Assembly: GCA_023014365.1 (NCBI GenBank)
Contig: JAEBUN010000017.1
Span: 744,001-808,000, forward strand
Origin: Lepiota brunneoincarnata
Taxonomy: Eukaryota; Basidiomycota; Agaricomycetes; Agaricales; Agaricaceae
Direction of reading: 5' to 3'
Length of the DNA stretch: 64,000 bases
Position 1 is the first letter of the stretch, and each line of letters begins with the position of its first letter. Of the stretch, positions 11,782 through 24,697 are shown piece after piece. A program made the translations under genes and the position numbers. The notes beneath the pieces are model-generated. The model was not told where the DNA came from and searched no databases. It saw only the letters and a list, made by a program, of their open reading frames with translations.

Positions 11782-12400
11782 GGCAGTAAGTCGGCAGGGC
11801 GCAAGTATGATGTGACAATAAGGTCATGAGTGGTGGGCGTTTAGCTATGCTGTACAGCTTGGCACAGGAATCTGGGCGCTGGCATTTGTCAATAAGCTGT
11901 TGGTGACCTGCTTTCTGATTATAGGTATGCACTTAGGCCTTGTTCTCACCCAAGATTTCGTTACATCCGAAGAAGATGGATCTGCTGTATAGCAACACAC
12001 TATAAGACATGCAAGAATCATGTGTGCACGACAAACCACAAGACATAATCATGACAGCGAGCGTTTCGAAAGCAAAACACAATGCAAATGCGAGGAGGCG
12101 TATATGCAAGAGAGTGAGGGGAAAAGAGAGATCCAATTATAAAATCAAGGGATATATAGAGAAGGATACAACGGAAAGGAAAGGACAGGATATACGGGAT
12201 GTAGAGCGAGTGGGAGGGAGGGTGGGTACAAACAGTTCACAAGGTCGCCAATCGAGGATGAGGGAAGGGGAATGTTAATAGTAAAAGGTAACTTCCATCA
12301 TCGTGGTATAAGATAAGAAAAGAAGATACACAGCCGGCCGCGGTCCGCCAAGGGCACTCACACGGCTCACCAGTCACCGCCGGGCGAGGGGGGCCAGTAG
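11782..12400. other. Intergenic between the NACHT relic and the acidic nuclear protein gene
   Basis: No convincing ORF. Purine-rich plus-strand sequence at 12060-12290 probably includes the 3' flanks of the two minus-strand genes. Confidence 0.35.
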
Positions 12401-13177
12401 CTAAGCCTTAGTCTTAACAACTTTCTTCGGTGACGATCTCGTTTTCCTGGTCGACGCTCTCGCGGGGGTATCAGGGGCGCGAAACGACAGAATCGCATTC
12501 GTCATAGTCGCCGGCATTCGATCTCGTGGTCTCCGCACCATGGCTAGAGGTGGAATCCGCCGGCTGGCTAGGGGATGAATCAAGCTGAGGTTGGGGCTCG
12601 GGTTGTGGAGGCGGAGAAGAGCGAAGCTCATCGAGTTCGCCGGCTTCCTCTTCAGGGAGGGGTATCCTCTCCGGATTTGCGACAGTATCATGTCCGGGTT
12701 CATTTCCCTCCATAGCTTCCTTATCATCCACCGCGTCGGCAGTATCCGTGCCGGTATCAATAGCTGCGTCCCCTCCTTTATCGTCCAACTCGACCTCCTT
12801 CACACCTTTCGTAACATCCTTAACCTCCTAAGCTTCCCTCCCTGCGTACCGTGACCTCCTCTTCTCCGTCCTCCTGTCCTACACTCTCAGTGGCTGGAGC
12901 GGTGTCCTCACTGCCCAAATCAGCTTCAGTGCTCTCCCCGCGGAGCTTTTTCTTCCTCGCCTGTTCATCGTCAGCATCTTCCACCCGCTCTGAGGAACTC
13001 AGCCGGCGTTTGCGTCTGGTGTTGGGTGCATTTGATGTTGCTGTAATTTAGTGTGGGTAAAGATGCACGTAAATAAGCAGAAAGGGAGGTGCGTGCTGAA
13101 AGCTTACGATCATCTTCCCAAGGACGGTCAGGGCGCGGAATAACGGAGTATGAGATGCGTCTGATCAGGCTGAACAT
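12401..13177 (-). CDS. Hypothetical acidic, probably nuclear protein
   Basis: The first exon (13177-13108) encodes MFSLIRR...PRPDRPWEDD. A 67-bp GTAAGC...TTACAG intron (13107-13041) leads to an exon with a basic, nuclear-signal-like TRRKRRL and ARKKKLRG followed by long Glu/Asp/Pro-rich sequence. The acidic reading continues to about 12471 but changes frame near 12810. A lysine-rich tail (KKVVKTKA) ending at 12401 is in a third frame. Either there are small unrecognised introns or two one-base errors or mutations. No catalytic domain is seen. The start lies 174 bp from the SerRS start on the opposite strand, so the promoter is probably shared. Confidence is fair for a gene here and low for the exact C-terminus. 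Confidence 0.55.
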
Positions 13178-13351
13178 GAGGGTACTTGGAAGAGAAAGGC
13201 TGAGGGCGATTGAGAGCCGTGTGAGTCGTGTCCCCGTGACCTGATCCGACTCGACGTGGCAATCTTTCTCACGCTTTATATATTATCTATATTAAGTAAT
13301 ATACCAATCGATCGAGTCAAAAGGTTTTCTATCTTCCAACTCAACAATACA
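13178..13351. promoter_or_regulatory. Divergent promoter region
   Basis: These 174 bp separate the start codons of the acidic protein gene (minus) and the seryl-tRNA synthetase gene (plus). A TATA-like tattatctatatta lies near 13281-13295. A shared bidirectional promoter is inferred from spacing alone. Confidence 0.45.
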
Positions 13352-15085
13352 ATGACACTAGATATTCTCTACTTCATCGACAACAAAGGCGGTAACGCAG
13401 AAGAGATCCGCGAGTCACAGCGGAAGCGCGGTGGATCGGTCGAATTGGTCGATGAGGTTATCCAGATGTACGCGGATTGGGTCAAGAGTGCGTGCCTTCA
13501 CTTGGGTTCACAAGTCCAGTTTAATGTGACACACAGTGGATTATGATATGAATATCATGAGGAAGAAGGTTAATGAGATCCAGAAGGAGATTTCGGCCAA
13601 GAAGAAGGTGGGCAGATAACAAGTCAAAGCTCAGCCCGTTGATGTATCACAGGTTTTCTTTGTCGTAGGCGAAACAACCGGCGGATGACCTTGTTGCGGA
13701 GAAGAAAAGAATTGATGCAGAGGTAGAGGCCAAGAAGAAGGAAGCGAAAGACTTTGAAAACGCGATGCGCGCAAAGGCTGCTACGGTCGGCAACATTGTC
13801 GGAAAGAATGTTCCTGTTAGCATGACAGAGGTATCCATCGCGGTCATTTATTTCGGAGAATTGTTAATATGACCATTACAGGATGACAACGTTACACTTA
13901 AAATATGGGATCCTAAAGGCGTCCAGGACGAACCTGCAGTGCGTGAGGGCATCATGCCTCACCATGAAGTCCTGCTCCGACTCGACGCTATGGACCTCGA
14001 CCGAGGTGTGTTGCGAGGCAGACGACATAGTAATGCCTTGTTAACGCTAATTCTAGGAGCCAAAATTGCTGGTCATCGAGGGTACTATCTGATCAACGAT
14101 GGTGTAGACCTCAATCAAGCCCTCATCTCCTATGGACTCGAATTCCTCAGGAAACACGGTTACAAAAAAATCCAACCCCCGTTCTTCATGAACAAGGAAC
14201 AAATGGGAAAAACCGCCCAACTCGAACAGTTCGATGAGGAATTGTACAAGGTCAGTACCATATCCATAAATCACACCAGGGACATGGCACTCACGATCCC
14301 ATCAGGTCATCGCTTCGGAGGACGAGAAATACCTCATCGCAACCTCGGAACAGCCCATCTCTGCCTATCACTCGGATGAATGGTTCGAAAGCCCTGATAC
14401 CCAACTCCCGATCAAATACGCCGGGTACTCGACCTGTTTCCGCAAAGAGGCCGGCTCCGCTGGGCGCGACATGTGGGGTATCTTTCGGGTGCATCAATTC
14501 GAGAAGGTGGAGCAGTTTGTGGTTACAGATCCAGAGAAGAGCTGGGAGATGTTCGACACGATGGTAGGGAACAGCGAAGGGTTTTATCAGAGCCTTGGGC
14601 TGCGGTACCGGGTGGTAGCAATTGTTTCTGGAGCACTGAACTTGGCTGCTGCGCAAAAGTATGACCTCGAAGCGTGGTTCCCGTTCCAGCGTGCGTACAA
14701 GGAGCTCGTGTCATGTTCGAACTGCACGGATTACCGTAAGTGTTATGATCAGCGTTGGCGTGGAGCTTTGGTGGGGCTGAAAATGCACAGAGAGCAGACG
14801 CCTTGAGGTGAGATGTGGGCTGAAGGCAAAGGACCAGACAAGAAAGGTGTACGTGCACATGCTGAACGGAACCCTGTGTGCGACGACACGGGCGCTGTGC
14901 TGTCTGGCAGAGAACTACCAAACACCTGACGTATGTTGTCGCTTGTCTTGCAAGGGTGTGAGGGGCTGAAAAACGATTCTCAGGGGCTCATTATCCCAGA
15001 GCCGCTTCGGCCCTACATGGGTGGGCGTGACTTCTTACCGTGGGTGAAAGAGCTGCCAAAGGGACTGCAGAAGAAGCAGGTGTAG
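13352..15085 (+). CDS. Cytosolic seryl-tRNA synthetase, eight exons, 452 aa
   Basis: This class II aminoacyl-tRNA synthetase charges tRNA-Ser with serine in the cytosol. Exons: 13352-13487, 13537-13607, 13669-13830, 13882-14005, 14057-14250, 14306-14735, 14791-14930, 14984-15085. All introns are 49-61 bp GT-AG, and the joined frame is open for 452 codons, the usual size. The N-terminal two-helix tRNA-binding arm is present (MTLDILYF..., then a Lys/Glu-rich coiled coil in exons 2-3). The catalytic core has the TSEQP segment, motif 2 [20 protein letters not shown] and the motif 3 region [19 protein letters not shown]. The end is basic (KGLQKKQV). The ATG at 13352 is the first in frame and matches the usual N-terminus. 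It is the best-preserved gene here, with no sign of CpG decay. Confidence 0.95.
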
Positions 15086-17239
15086 AATAGATTTTTTAAT
15101 TAAGGTAGACGCAGTTCAAAATCATCCATTGTGACCTATTGTGACAGGGTCCCTAGCACCTTTCACACGCTTCGCCCAAGGGATGCTCATTAAGATGGAA
15201 GAAGCTCAAAACGCTGAACGTGCAATAAAATAGTGATGTGAATAGTGCTCGGGGTGTCCATTCCAGCATCCTGAGGGTCTTTCTTGAGTGGGGGTGGAAA
15301 GTCACGTGACTCTCAAGGATGGTCTCAGGAGCATTTAAAATATGTTTTGTCACGCAATATCATCACCCTCTGATCACATGCATCGGATGATGTCTGATGC
15401 CACATGTAGCACAGTCACATACAAAGATCTTGTTTTGCAAACCACCACTGAAGCTGTGATGGCTGAGAATCTCAAACTCTGCTGATGTTGATGAGCACTC
15501 CCTTTCTCCTTGTAGGTCAGTGTTGTGCCAGTTCATCAGCTGCTTATCAGCCATTCATGTTACCATACTGTTGTCAGTTAGTGGGTCAGATGGGTGGGAA
15601 GCTTAGACAAACACTTCTATCTTGCCCAATACTGGCTCAATTGTTATAATTCTTGGTAGATACCTTCTCTTACTTGTTCTATGTATTTTCCAGGTATTTT
15701 GAAGCAAATAGATAGAGGGATTATGGAGAACAGCAAAGTGGATGAATGTCACCTGCTGTCACCCCAGCTGAGAGGAGCCATGTCAGAGTTTGAATCTACT
15801 TGTAGAAACTTCACATCATTTGTGCTTGAAGTGGATGACAATCCACAGGATTTAAAAACCCAGATTATTCTCTAAACCTTATTCTCCTGGAGTTGGAGTT
15901 CAATTTAGTCTGGGTATCCAAACTGTAGCCAAATTATTCTTTGGCCAGTCACTAAATCAATGAACTGAATCTGGCCAAGTTATGTACATATTTGATTGAT
16001 TATTGTGCACAGTTGAACATTGATTTCCTGCACACAAGTGTGGCAAGCTTGTTGGATGATATCATTGATCTTGAAGAATTTGCACATATTTAACATGCAT
16101 TCCAATACCACCTCCACTGTATGACTCACAAAAATGGCTCAAGAAAGACCATGTACTACAGTGACAATACATTCTATGATGATACAGTCTCTTCATTGTA
16201 AAAAAATGCTCAGAATCTAAGGCACAATGTGTGAACAAGTGAGCTGCAGTGTTAACAGAGTAAGAGGGCATCCTGGGATTCCTGATGCATATTGTGATAG
16301 GGGCAAGCAATGGTATTATGAGAGATCAGGGTAGCAGCAACCATGTGATGAGTAGAGAATGCATCAGAGTCTGAAAAAAGGGTTTAGGACAAGTGTTTAG
16401 GTCTGAAAGGGGGAGGGGACCCTCTTCCAGACTAAGATTTAAAAAGAGGATGATTTTGAAATCTGACTTGCTTCCAACTTGATTTGGATGTTAGCATGGT
16501 CAGCATGAAGACCCTTAACCATTTTTGTCAATTTGGAATCTAGCTCTAGTTTCCTAAACCCTGCAGATGTGCATCCAGTGTTGCATTGAGCCCCTATCTC
16601 TGCCTTGCTCATGGCTCTGGGAATGTGGTGACTGATGTGACCATCTAAGCTTACCACCCATCTGACCTACCAACTGATGACAGTAAACCTCTGATGTGCT
16701 GCTATACATTTAGCAGAGCCTGCAAGTAAACAAATGCAAATAGATCGGATTTGGTTCTCATATAATAAAACATATCATTGACACAACAGAATTTGTTCAG
16801 TGGCTTCATCTATTGGAATATCACCCTCATTGTCACCCTTAGCATCTAAATCTGACAAACTATGCAGCTCCAGTTCCTCGTTGAAGCTCCACTTGAGACT
16901 GTCCAAACAACTCATTCCATATTGGAATTCCACAAGCTAGTGGACAGTTGATGCAATGTTGGCTGGACTTCTACTTAGTCTTTTGTTTGCTCCATTACCC
17001 AAATTATGATCTTACAATTTATTTACTTGCTCATTTATGTTACTATTCAGTAGAATTTCAGTTAGCTAAAGTACAGGCATATAATTAGACTTTCCTCAGT
17101 ACTTGCACATATAGCAAGTGACTGAGTTCTTTATTCTTGCATTCTATGCAGGATTTTTAAGATCGAAAAGATCCTCAATTTGCACTTGTGCAGGAGGGGC
17201 TCAAGAGGAGATTTGGGGGGTATACAAGCCAGCAAGAGT
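15086..17239. other. AT-rich, CpG-depleted intergenic block
   Basis: About 2.1 kb with very few CpG and many TpG/CpA dinucleotides and no frame longer than about 80 codons. This is the composition of the decayed repeats in this window, so it is probably old, mutated transposon sequence, but no element ends or coding motifs could be identified. Confidence 0.4.
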
Positions 17240-17244
17240 CATTG

Positions 17245-17597
17245 TGTTACCATTTTCCCCTTTCACGTGCCCACCTGCCTATTTTTACTTATCACATGTC
17301 ACCGCCCGCTGTCAATGCCTGGTTATATTTATTTATCACATGTCATCACCCATCTATAGTTAGTTTTCTTTTGGCTTGTGATTCTCGTCCAATCGCATGT
17401 GATTCTCTCCTTTATCACATACCAGTCACCCCAGTAGTATATATAGGCTTAGGTATTACTTGTAATCCCTAGCTTTGTCTTGTTATACACCATATTTGTT
17501 CCTGATCTTTGGCATCGCCTTAGACTTGCTTGCACTACTCAACAGTTAACTTGTCGTTAATCGCATTGAGCCTTGCAGACACCTAACCAGTGTAACA
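17245..17597 (+). repeat. Gypsy-1 5' LTR
   Basis: The 353-bp repeat starts TGTTACCATTTTCC and ends CAGTGTAACA. A TATATATA box is at 17438-17445, and the probable transcript start is near 17471 (see the primer-binding site). Confidence 0.92.
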
Positions 17598-17598
17598 A

Positions 17599-17609
17599 AA
17601 GACAAAGCT
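17599..17609 (+). promoter_or_regulatory. Candidate self-priming primer-binding site
   Basis: AAGACAAAGCT begins two bases after the 5' LTR. Its reverse complement AGCTTTGTCTT occurs once in each LTR (17471-17481 in the 5' LTR), about 33 bp downstream of the TATA box. That is where the transcript should begin. This is the arrangement known for Tf1/sushi elements, whose RNA 5' end folds back to prime reverse transcription in place of a tRNA. Confidence 0.7.
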
Positions 17610-18789
17610 ACTCATTGCCTCTCTTCTCTCTTCTCACCCTCCTTGGTTTGCACAGTACCATTAACTGTGAGGTCTAGACAGAACCATAATTTGTTGAGGA
17701 TCATCGCTTGTCTATTCGAGCATCTGACACAGTCTTCACCCTGAACAACTCCGGCTGTTGTTCTTCTGAACCTTCACACCCCAGTGTCTCTATAGGTTCT
17801 TGGATTCCTTGTTTGTCTTGTCGAACATCTTAGTGGATCTTAAATTCTCTTTGGTTCCTCTTTACTGGAAAAGACATTGTTGCCCACCATGGGTAGTTAT
17901 TTCAAAGCCAGGACAGACTGTCCTAACCCTCATATTTCTCAAACTGGTTCTGGATCTCCAGGACCCTCTCAAACATCTGTTACCCCACATGCTGCCCCAT
18001 CTACTCCTTGCCCTACTCCTTCTTTTCACGTTCCTTCATCTTCTCCTGAGTCCGACCAACCTGTATACACAACCCCGCCCAAACCAGTGGATACCACCAT
18101 TCACGTAGCCACTCAGATTACTGAACTATCACCTGTTGAACCGCCTTGACTCCCCTTTGGTCTGCTAGAAGCAACCACAAGTACAGGAGGTCCCCTATGT
18201 TTTCCTATCCGACAGATCAAACCTGGACACTACCAGCTCCCCCATACATTACAACCCTTCCCACCACCTTCCCCTTCCTCTGAATCCATGTCTGAAACAA
18301 TGGAAGACCCACTGGCTAACCAGCCACTGTCCGGTCCACCAGGACCACCTGGAGGACCACCCGGAGGACCACCCAGACCAACTGGAAGCCTCTTCCCTCC
18401 CCGAAATTGATCAACATCACTGCCACCACAACAACACAATGGTTACAAAGAATTATCCTTTGAGAAACTGACACCATTCAATGGAAACTGCAAGAACTTC
18501 TAGGAATTCATAAACTCCGTAGCACTTTACCTCTATGGTAATGCTGACATCTATAACACCGATGATAAGAAAATTGTATTCTTCTTATCCCTGCTTAAAA
18601 CTGGTGAAGTCAGCAACTGGAAAAACCAGTACTTTCAGTCGAAGCAAACTTGGGGAATATTCACCCCCAGATCATATGAAGAACTTGTCAAAGAATTCAC
18701 TGAAGCATTCTCACCTGTAGATGTTCCTTCTCAAGCATTCCACGATCTCAACACCCTCCATCAGGGATCCCATAACGGTGATACGCCGA

Positions 18790-20060
18790 TTTCATGCCTA
18801 TACATGAATTCCATACTCCAGAACGATTCTCTACATAGAATCATTGGCTATATCATTAAAGAACTCTATAGAGGATTGGTACTATATCCCGTAGTAGCCA
18901 GTTCAACCAAACTAAGGATATTCGAGCCTCGGAAGTGTTCAAACCAGCTCATTATCACTAAGCTTAGTGAACCAAGCTATCAGAATGCTCTCCGGAGGGA
19001 TTCAGGGCTCTACATAGCCTATCGAGTATACCCCGGTCGCATCAAGGGACCTTACGAGCAGTTTTCTGATGAACCCAAATGCGTTTAAACATAAAAGAAT
19101 GTACCTAGCGGCTGTCGCAGGCGTATTACGTCTATAGCGAGTTCAATAATGATGACTGGACCACGGAACGGAACGTCCAACATTCGGGAGGCAATACCCG
19201 ATGCCCAAAAACCTAGAAATATCAAAGACTCCTAATTAACGAGTGCTTTGGGGGTCCCGGCACTTCGGCATACTGCTTAACTGAGATTAATTACAACGGA
19301 TCAAGGAATTGTCCATCCGCTATACATTCCGATCATAATTGATCTGGAAACTTAACGTGCTCGCGTGGACGCAGAATAATGCAGACGAGCATGGAACACA
19401 TCTGGCTGGATTGCCATTCGTTAATCAGAGAAAAACCCATAACCCAGGGTGAGGTAGAAATGCTGCCGAACCTTCCAAAATGTTCTACAGTGCCTGTAAC
19501 AATTAAGCTTATTGTTTTCTATTTCATATTTACTATCTCCCGTATGTATCTAAACAATATAAATACGGTCGCACTTGTTCATGAAGAAGCAAGAGGTCTC
19601 ACCTCCACTTCCACACGCAAGTCTGCGAGCCGTGATCAAGAACAGTTTCAGAGGGCTATTTAGTGTGTGTTATTAAGTGTGATTTCTTCGGTCGTCGACC
19701 AACCCAGAGACAGAGACAGAGACCAGAGTTCAGAGTTTAGAGTTCCAGAGTGTTAGAGACAGAGACAGAGACAGAGACCAGAGTTCAGAGACCAGAGACC
19801 AGAGACCAGAGACCCAGCGCTTTGAATTGACAGGGATTGTCCTTTCATTGTCGCACCGTACAGTTAAGATAACTTCAACGGCTGTTCGTTAACCTCTAAA
19901 AACACTACTCTCTTGAATTTCGCTGTCAGAACGCACCCCCAGAACACCCTAAAAGACGAAACTGTTCATTATCTATATCATTCCACTTGTATTAGCTTAA
20001 GCTTATCGAATTGCGGCTAAGCTTAGTGAAAACAAGCCCACTATCTATATTAAAATCAAC
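18790..20060. other. Foreign insert inside the Gypsy-1 gag
   Basis: Gag homology stops after HQGSHNGD (about 18780) and resumes at GEDVITKF (about 20078). The intervening ~1.27 kb contains no retroelement motifs. It keeps CpG sites that the flanks have lost and has a purine-rich repeat. The palindrome-like ctaagcttagtga occurs near both ends (about 18957 and 20019). Possible target copies (AACGGTGATAC versus AATGGCGAAGAC) are similar but not identical. The type of element is unknown. Confidence 0.45.
19703..19813 (+). repeat. CAGAGA / GACCAGA simple repeat
   Basis: About 110 bp consist of imperfect short units (gagaca, gagacc, gagttc), within the insert of Gypsy-1. The units are uneven and no longer period is seen. 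Confidence 0.8.
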
Positions 20061-21712
20061 GAAAGTTTCTTCCTTTTCAATGGCGAAGACGTCATCACAA
20101 AGTTCAAAATTCTTGTCCACCGTTCAGGACTCACCAAAGATCGCACCCTCATAGAGAAGTTCCAAAATGTTATCAACCGGAACCTTGCCTACAAAATCCT
20201 CACCAATCCAAACCTGCCCAACACCATAAATGAATGGTACCATTGCGCTATCCAGATTGACCATAACTGGTGCACCGCATCCACAATCCTTGGACCATGT
20301 CCAGGATTTCATCCATGCCCTGCTCCCACCAACAACTACTGCTGTATGCAACAACCGTATCATCAACTGCAACAACAATTGTCCTATACTGGACCAAACC
20401 GCCACTACCAATTCCACCCATTGCATGATCTGAACGCTATGAAGATCGGCAATACGTACCTTAATGAAGGTCCTGAATATTATCCTTCTTTTAATATCCC
20501 CAGTGATCTGCATCCCGATCAAGAAGAAGTTGAAGAAGACCAACCGGATTATTTCCCCCACAATGACGACATCAACATCAATGCCATCTTTACACCTGAA
20601 GAGAAATGTGCCTACAAGAAAGGTTTGTGTTTCCGCTGCTTTAAACCCAGCCACATCTCTCACATGTGCCCCAACATCGCCAGACCGCAACCAAAAATCG
20701 ATAAAGTGACCAATATACAAAATGCATCTCTCAAAATCTGTTCTATCATCAAATCTATTCCCGAAACTGAAGCCGTTGAAGTCTACAAGACTTGGTCCAA
20801 AGACCTGACCATGCAACCATTTGCAAATTTTTGATTTGGAGGTTCTGTTTGATGCCAACCCCTTCCAGTTCCCCTCTCTCTTGTAATGTTGTAACTCTCG
20901 CATCTACCTCAAACAATAAATCCATATATCTTCCTTTAAAGGTGCAGAGCCTGAGAGAACAGAAAGACGTCCTGCTTATCGCCCTCCTTGACTCTGGAGC
21001 TCAAGGAAATTTCATATCTGACAACTTCATCACCGAACACCGTTTATGGAAGCAAGCACTTCCCTGAGCAATCAACATGCGCAATTTCGATGGATCAAAC
21101 AATCTAAATGGAATGATCACTCATTATTCTACCTTCCACACAATAATTGATGGTCAATTAACTCCCATCACCGCCTATGTTGCAGCAACAGGATCAAAAC
21201 CAATGGTCCTTGGTTTCCTGTGGCTTAACAAAGTCAACCCAAAAATTGATTGGAAATGCCATATGTTCCAATGGAGAAAAGAGAAGAAGCGCAACCACCA
21301 CCCTGAGTACTTAATGTACAACAACCATCCAATCAATATTGCTACCCTTGCCATGGATCAATTAAATGCATTCAACCCTGAAGGAAAGTTTTCCTATACC
21401 CCACACAAACCAATCTACAAACCTCTCCTCGATGAGGACTATGAAGAGTCCTCTCTAGAGTCTGAGATGCATCAGATCATTAGTACACCCACCAAACTCA
21501 CTCACATTGAGCTTGAAATCAACTGAACTAGCCAGGCTACAGAACTTGCAATTAAACACAGAGACAGAAAGGTCAATGACCCTGCCATTAAAGTTCCCCA
21601 CCAGTTCCACTGATGGTTGAGTCGTTTCAGTAAGAAGGCTGCCGAATGATTCCCTCCCTGACGATCTTACAACCATGCTATCAAATTAAAACCCAAGTTC
21701 AAACCCATCACA

Positions 21713-24660
21713 ATGAAAGCCTACAAGCTTTCCCCAAATCAGGACAACTCTTTGAAAGAGTTCATTTCTGACAACCTTTGCAAAGGTTACATCCGACCAT
21801 CAAAATCCCCGATGGCCTCCCCGTTCTTCTTCATCGACAAAAAGGATGGCTCACTCTGCCCCTGCCAAGACTACCGCTATGTCAACAAACATACAGTCAA
21901 GAACGCATACCAAATCCCGATGGTTACCGAGATAATGGATAAGCTCAAAGGAGCCCATATATTTTCCAAACTCAATGTCCATGCCGGATATAACAACATT
22001 CATATAAAGAAAGGAGACAAATGGAAAGGTGCATGCAACACCCCACTTGGGCTATTTGAACCAACCATCATGTTCTTCAGAATGTGCAACTCCCCCACGA
22101 CTTTCCAGGCATTCATGGACAACATTCTAGCATCCCCAATCTGTAAAGGAGGAATTGTCATTTACATGGATGACATACTCATCTTTGCCTGTGACCAGGA
22201 AGAACACGACTGCATTATGGAAGAAGTTCTCAAGTGTTTGGCTCTGAACGACATCTATCTTAAAACCAAGAAATGCAAATTCTACCATGACTGTATGGAA
22301 TACCTCGGTATGATTATCACACCCGACAAAATCGAGATGGACCCTGTTAAACTGGCCAGAATCGCCCAATGGCCTGTCCCAAAATGTACCAAAGATGTCT
22401 GCAAATTCATAGGATTCTGTAACTTCTACTGGAAGTTTATCCACAGCTATTCTGCTATCGCCCAACCTCTTAACACCCTTATGTTGTACAAGCAACTATT
22501 CGAATGGACCGATGAATGCCGAGACTTGTTTGACACTTTGAAACTTCAATTTTCAAAGCAACCTGTGCTTACTATGCCTGATCAATTGAAACTGTTTGAA
22601 ATTGAATGTGACACTTTGAAATACGCTACTGGAGCCATACTTTATCAAACCGACATTAATAATCAATGCCACCCTGTGGCTTTCCTATCGAAAACCCTTA
22701 CGCCTGCCAAACAAAATTATGATATTCACAACCACAAGTTACTTGCCATTATCCACACCCTTGGAGAATGACACTATTATCTGGAAGGAGGACCCTTCCC
22801 CGTTAAAGTTCGTACCGATCACCAGAATCTTACTTATTGGAAGAAACTGCAGGACATAAACTGATGCCAGGCCCACTGGCATCAATTCCTCTCCCGCTTT
22901 AATCTCCAAATCGAGCATGTACCTGGTATGAAAATACCTGCTGCTGATGCCCTTTCCTGACATCCCGATCATATCCCCAATGAAGATGAAGATAACAAAT
23001 CTGTAACAGTATTGCCCAAACCTATATTCGTCAACACCGTTGACCAAGAAACCCATGACGATATACTTCGCCATAATAACTATGACCCACACACCACCAA
23101 ACAGATCACCGCCCTCCTAACTGCCCCATATGTTCTAACAGATTCCCGATATTCCATAACTTGAACCCCAAAAGGTCTAATTGTTACCTATGATGGTAGA
23201 ACCGTTCTACCAGAAGACCTTGAACTCCACTGATGTATCATATGGAAATACCATAATTCCCCCACTGCAGGACACCCCGGTATTGATACAACCCTTCACA
23301 CATTGGAGCGTGATTTCTACTGGCCTGGTATAGCCAGTTTCATACATGATTATGTCAAGGGATACGCTGACTGTCAACAGTTTAAAATTAACCGACACCC
23401 TGCCAAACCTGCATTTACCCCTATCCCAGCACCCAATTCAAACTGCCCATTCACTCAGATCGCAATGGATCTCATCACTGACCTCCCTCCCTCTGCCAGT
23501 TTTGACTCGATTCTGTCCATTGTGGACCATGGACTCTCAAAGGGGGTAATTCTCACCACTACCAACAAAACCGTGACCGCCAATGACATCGCTGACATCA
23601 TTCTAAACAAGGTTTACCTGTGTTATGGCCTACCCAAACATATTATATCCGACTGTGATCCACGCTTTACCGCACACTCATTCCAGAAACTGTTAGAACA
23701 ACTTGAAATAACCCCTGCAATGACCACGGCCTACCACCCTGAAGCAGATGGAGCAACCGAACGTTCTCATCAGGAGACTCAAGCGTATCTTTCCATTTTC
23801 TGCTCACATCACCCTGAAAATTGGTCCCAGGCCCTCCCTCTCCTTGAATTTGCCTACAATAGCCAACTGCATGCTCTATGAAAACAAACACCATTCGAAA
23901 TTATTATGGGAATACAACTGAAAGCACTTTCCACTATCATTTTTGAAACCGAATCTCCCACTGTTAACAACTGCATGGAACTAATTGACTTATACCGCCA
24001 AAACGCTAAAACCACACATGAAACCGCCATGAAACACATGGAAAACTGATGCCAATCAAAGTTTACCCCATTCCACAAAAATCAAATGGTTTGGCTTGAT
24101 GCCCAGAACTTAAATACCCCATATGGCACACATAAAATGGCCCCCAAACATCTTGGACCATTCCATATCCTTGATGTTCTATCCCCCTGTTTCATATCAA
24201 CTCGAACTCCCCAAACACTGGAAGATCCACCCTGTATTCCACACCCAACTCCTCATGCCGTACACTGAAACCGAAATGTATGGACCTAACTATGTCTGAC
24301 CCCCACCCCAAATCATCGAAGGCAAAGAAGTTTATGAGATTGAAGCTATACTGAACCACCAAAAACAATGAAACCGCCTCAAATATCTAGTCAAATGGCT
24401 CAGATGGCCCAAATCCAAAAATACTTGGGAACCTGAGTCCCACTTTAAATTGGTACCCGATGAAATCAGACCCAAAACTCTGGATGGAAAAGTTATCCCC
24501 GAAATGCATGATGAAGGAGATGCAGTAGCATTCCTAATGGAGTACAAACGACTCAAAGGACTTGACCAAAATGATGAAAACATGCCTGTTATTCATTCTC
24601 TTAAAGCCATGAAGAAACCATGTTGTTCTTGCCGCAATCCCTACTGAAAATAAATCACAC
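21713..24660 (+). pseudogene. Gypsy-1 pol: RT, RNase H, integrase, chromodomain
   Basis: RT begins about 21713, with PSKSPMASPFFFIDKKDG and the intact catalytic motif YMDDILIFA (near 22165). RNase H follows (IECDTLKYATGAILYQ, about 22605). Integrase begins with a zinc-binding region (HNSPTAGHPG) in which the first cysteine of the usual CxxC is tyrosine. Its core shows the expected acidic positions (MDLITDLP near 23465, DCDPRFT near 23650, EADGATERSHQE near 23745). The C-terminal chromodomain (KYLVKWLRWPKSKNTWEPES, near 24380-24440) is of the kind that directs chromovirus integration to marked chromatin. TGA stops lie near 22769, 22862, 22960, 23163, 23232, 23879 and 24048, and many sit where arginine is expected. 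Confidence 0.88.
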
Positions 24661-24697
24661 TGCCCCATTTAACAGCACAATGCCTTCCTCCATCTGA

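Larger units (their letters stand above)
17889..21526 (+). pseudogene. Gypsy-1 gag and protease region
   Basis: The likely start is MGSYFKARTD at 17889. The N-terminal part is Pro/Ser-rich with a GPPGPPGG-type repeat near 18330-18380. The capsid-like part LSFEKLTPFNGNC follows and is interrupted after about 18785 by unrelated sequence. Gag resumes near 20070 (VITKFKILVHRSGLT) and includes the zinc knuckle CFRCFKPSHISHMC near 20630. The aspartic protease motif LLDSGAQGNF is encoded near 20990. Stops occur at several sites and most fit CGA-to-TGA changes. Confidence 0.8.

Noticed and set aside
18330..18385. Collagen-like host protein
   Set aside because: The GPPGPPGG stretch lies in the Pro-rich N-terminal part of the Gypsy-1 gag and shares its frame and position.
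19703..19813. CRISPR-like or satellite array
   Set aside because: The units are only about 6-7 bp, uneven and without spacers; it is a simple purine-rich repeat in a eukaryotic genome.
20124..20903. 259-codon minus-strand ORF as a gene
   Set aside because: It is the antisense shadow of the Gypsy-1 gag with its zinc knuckle, which reads on the plus strand.
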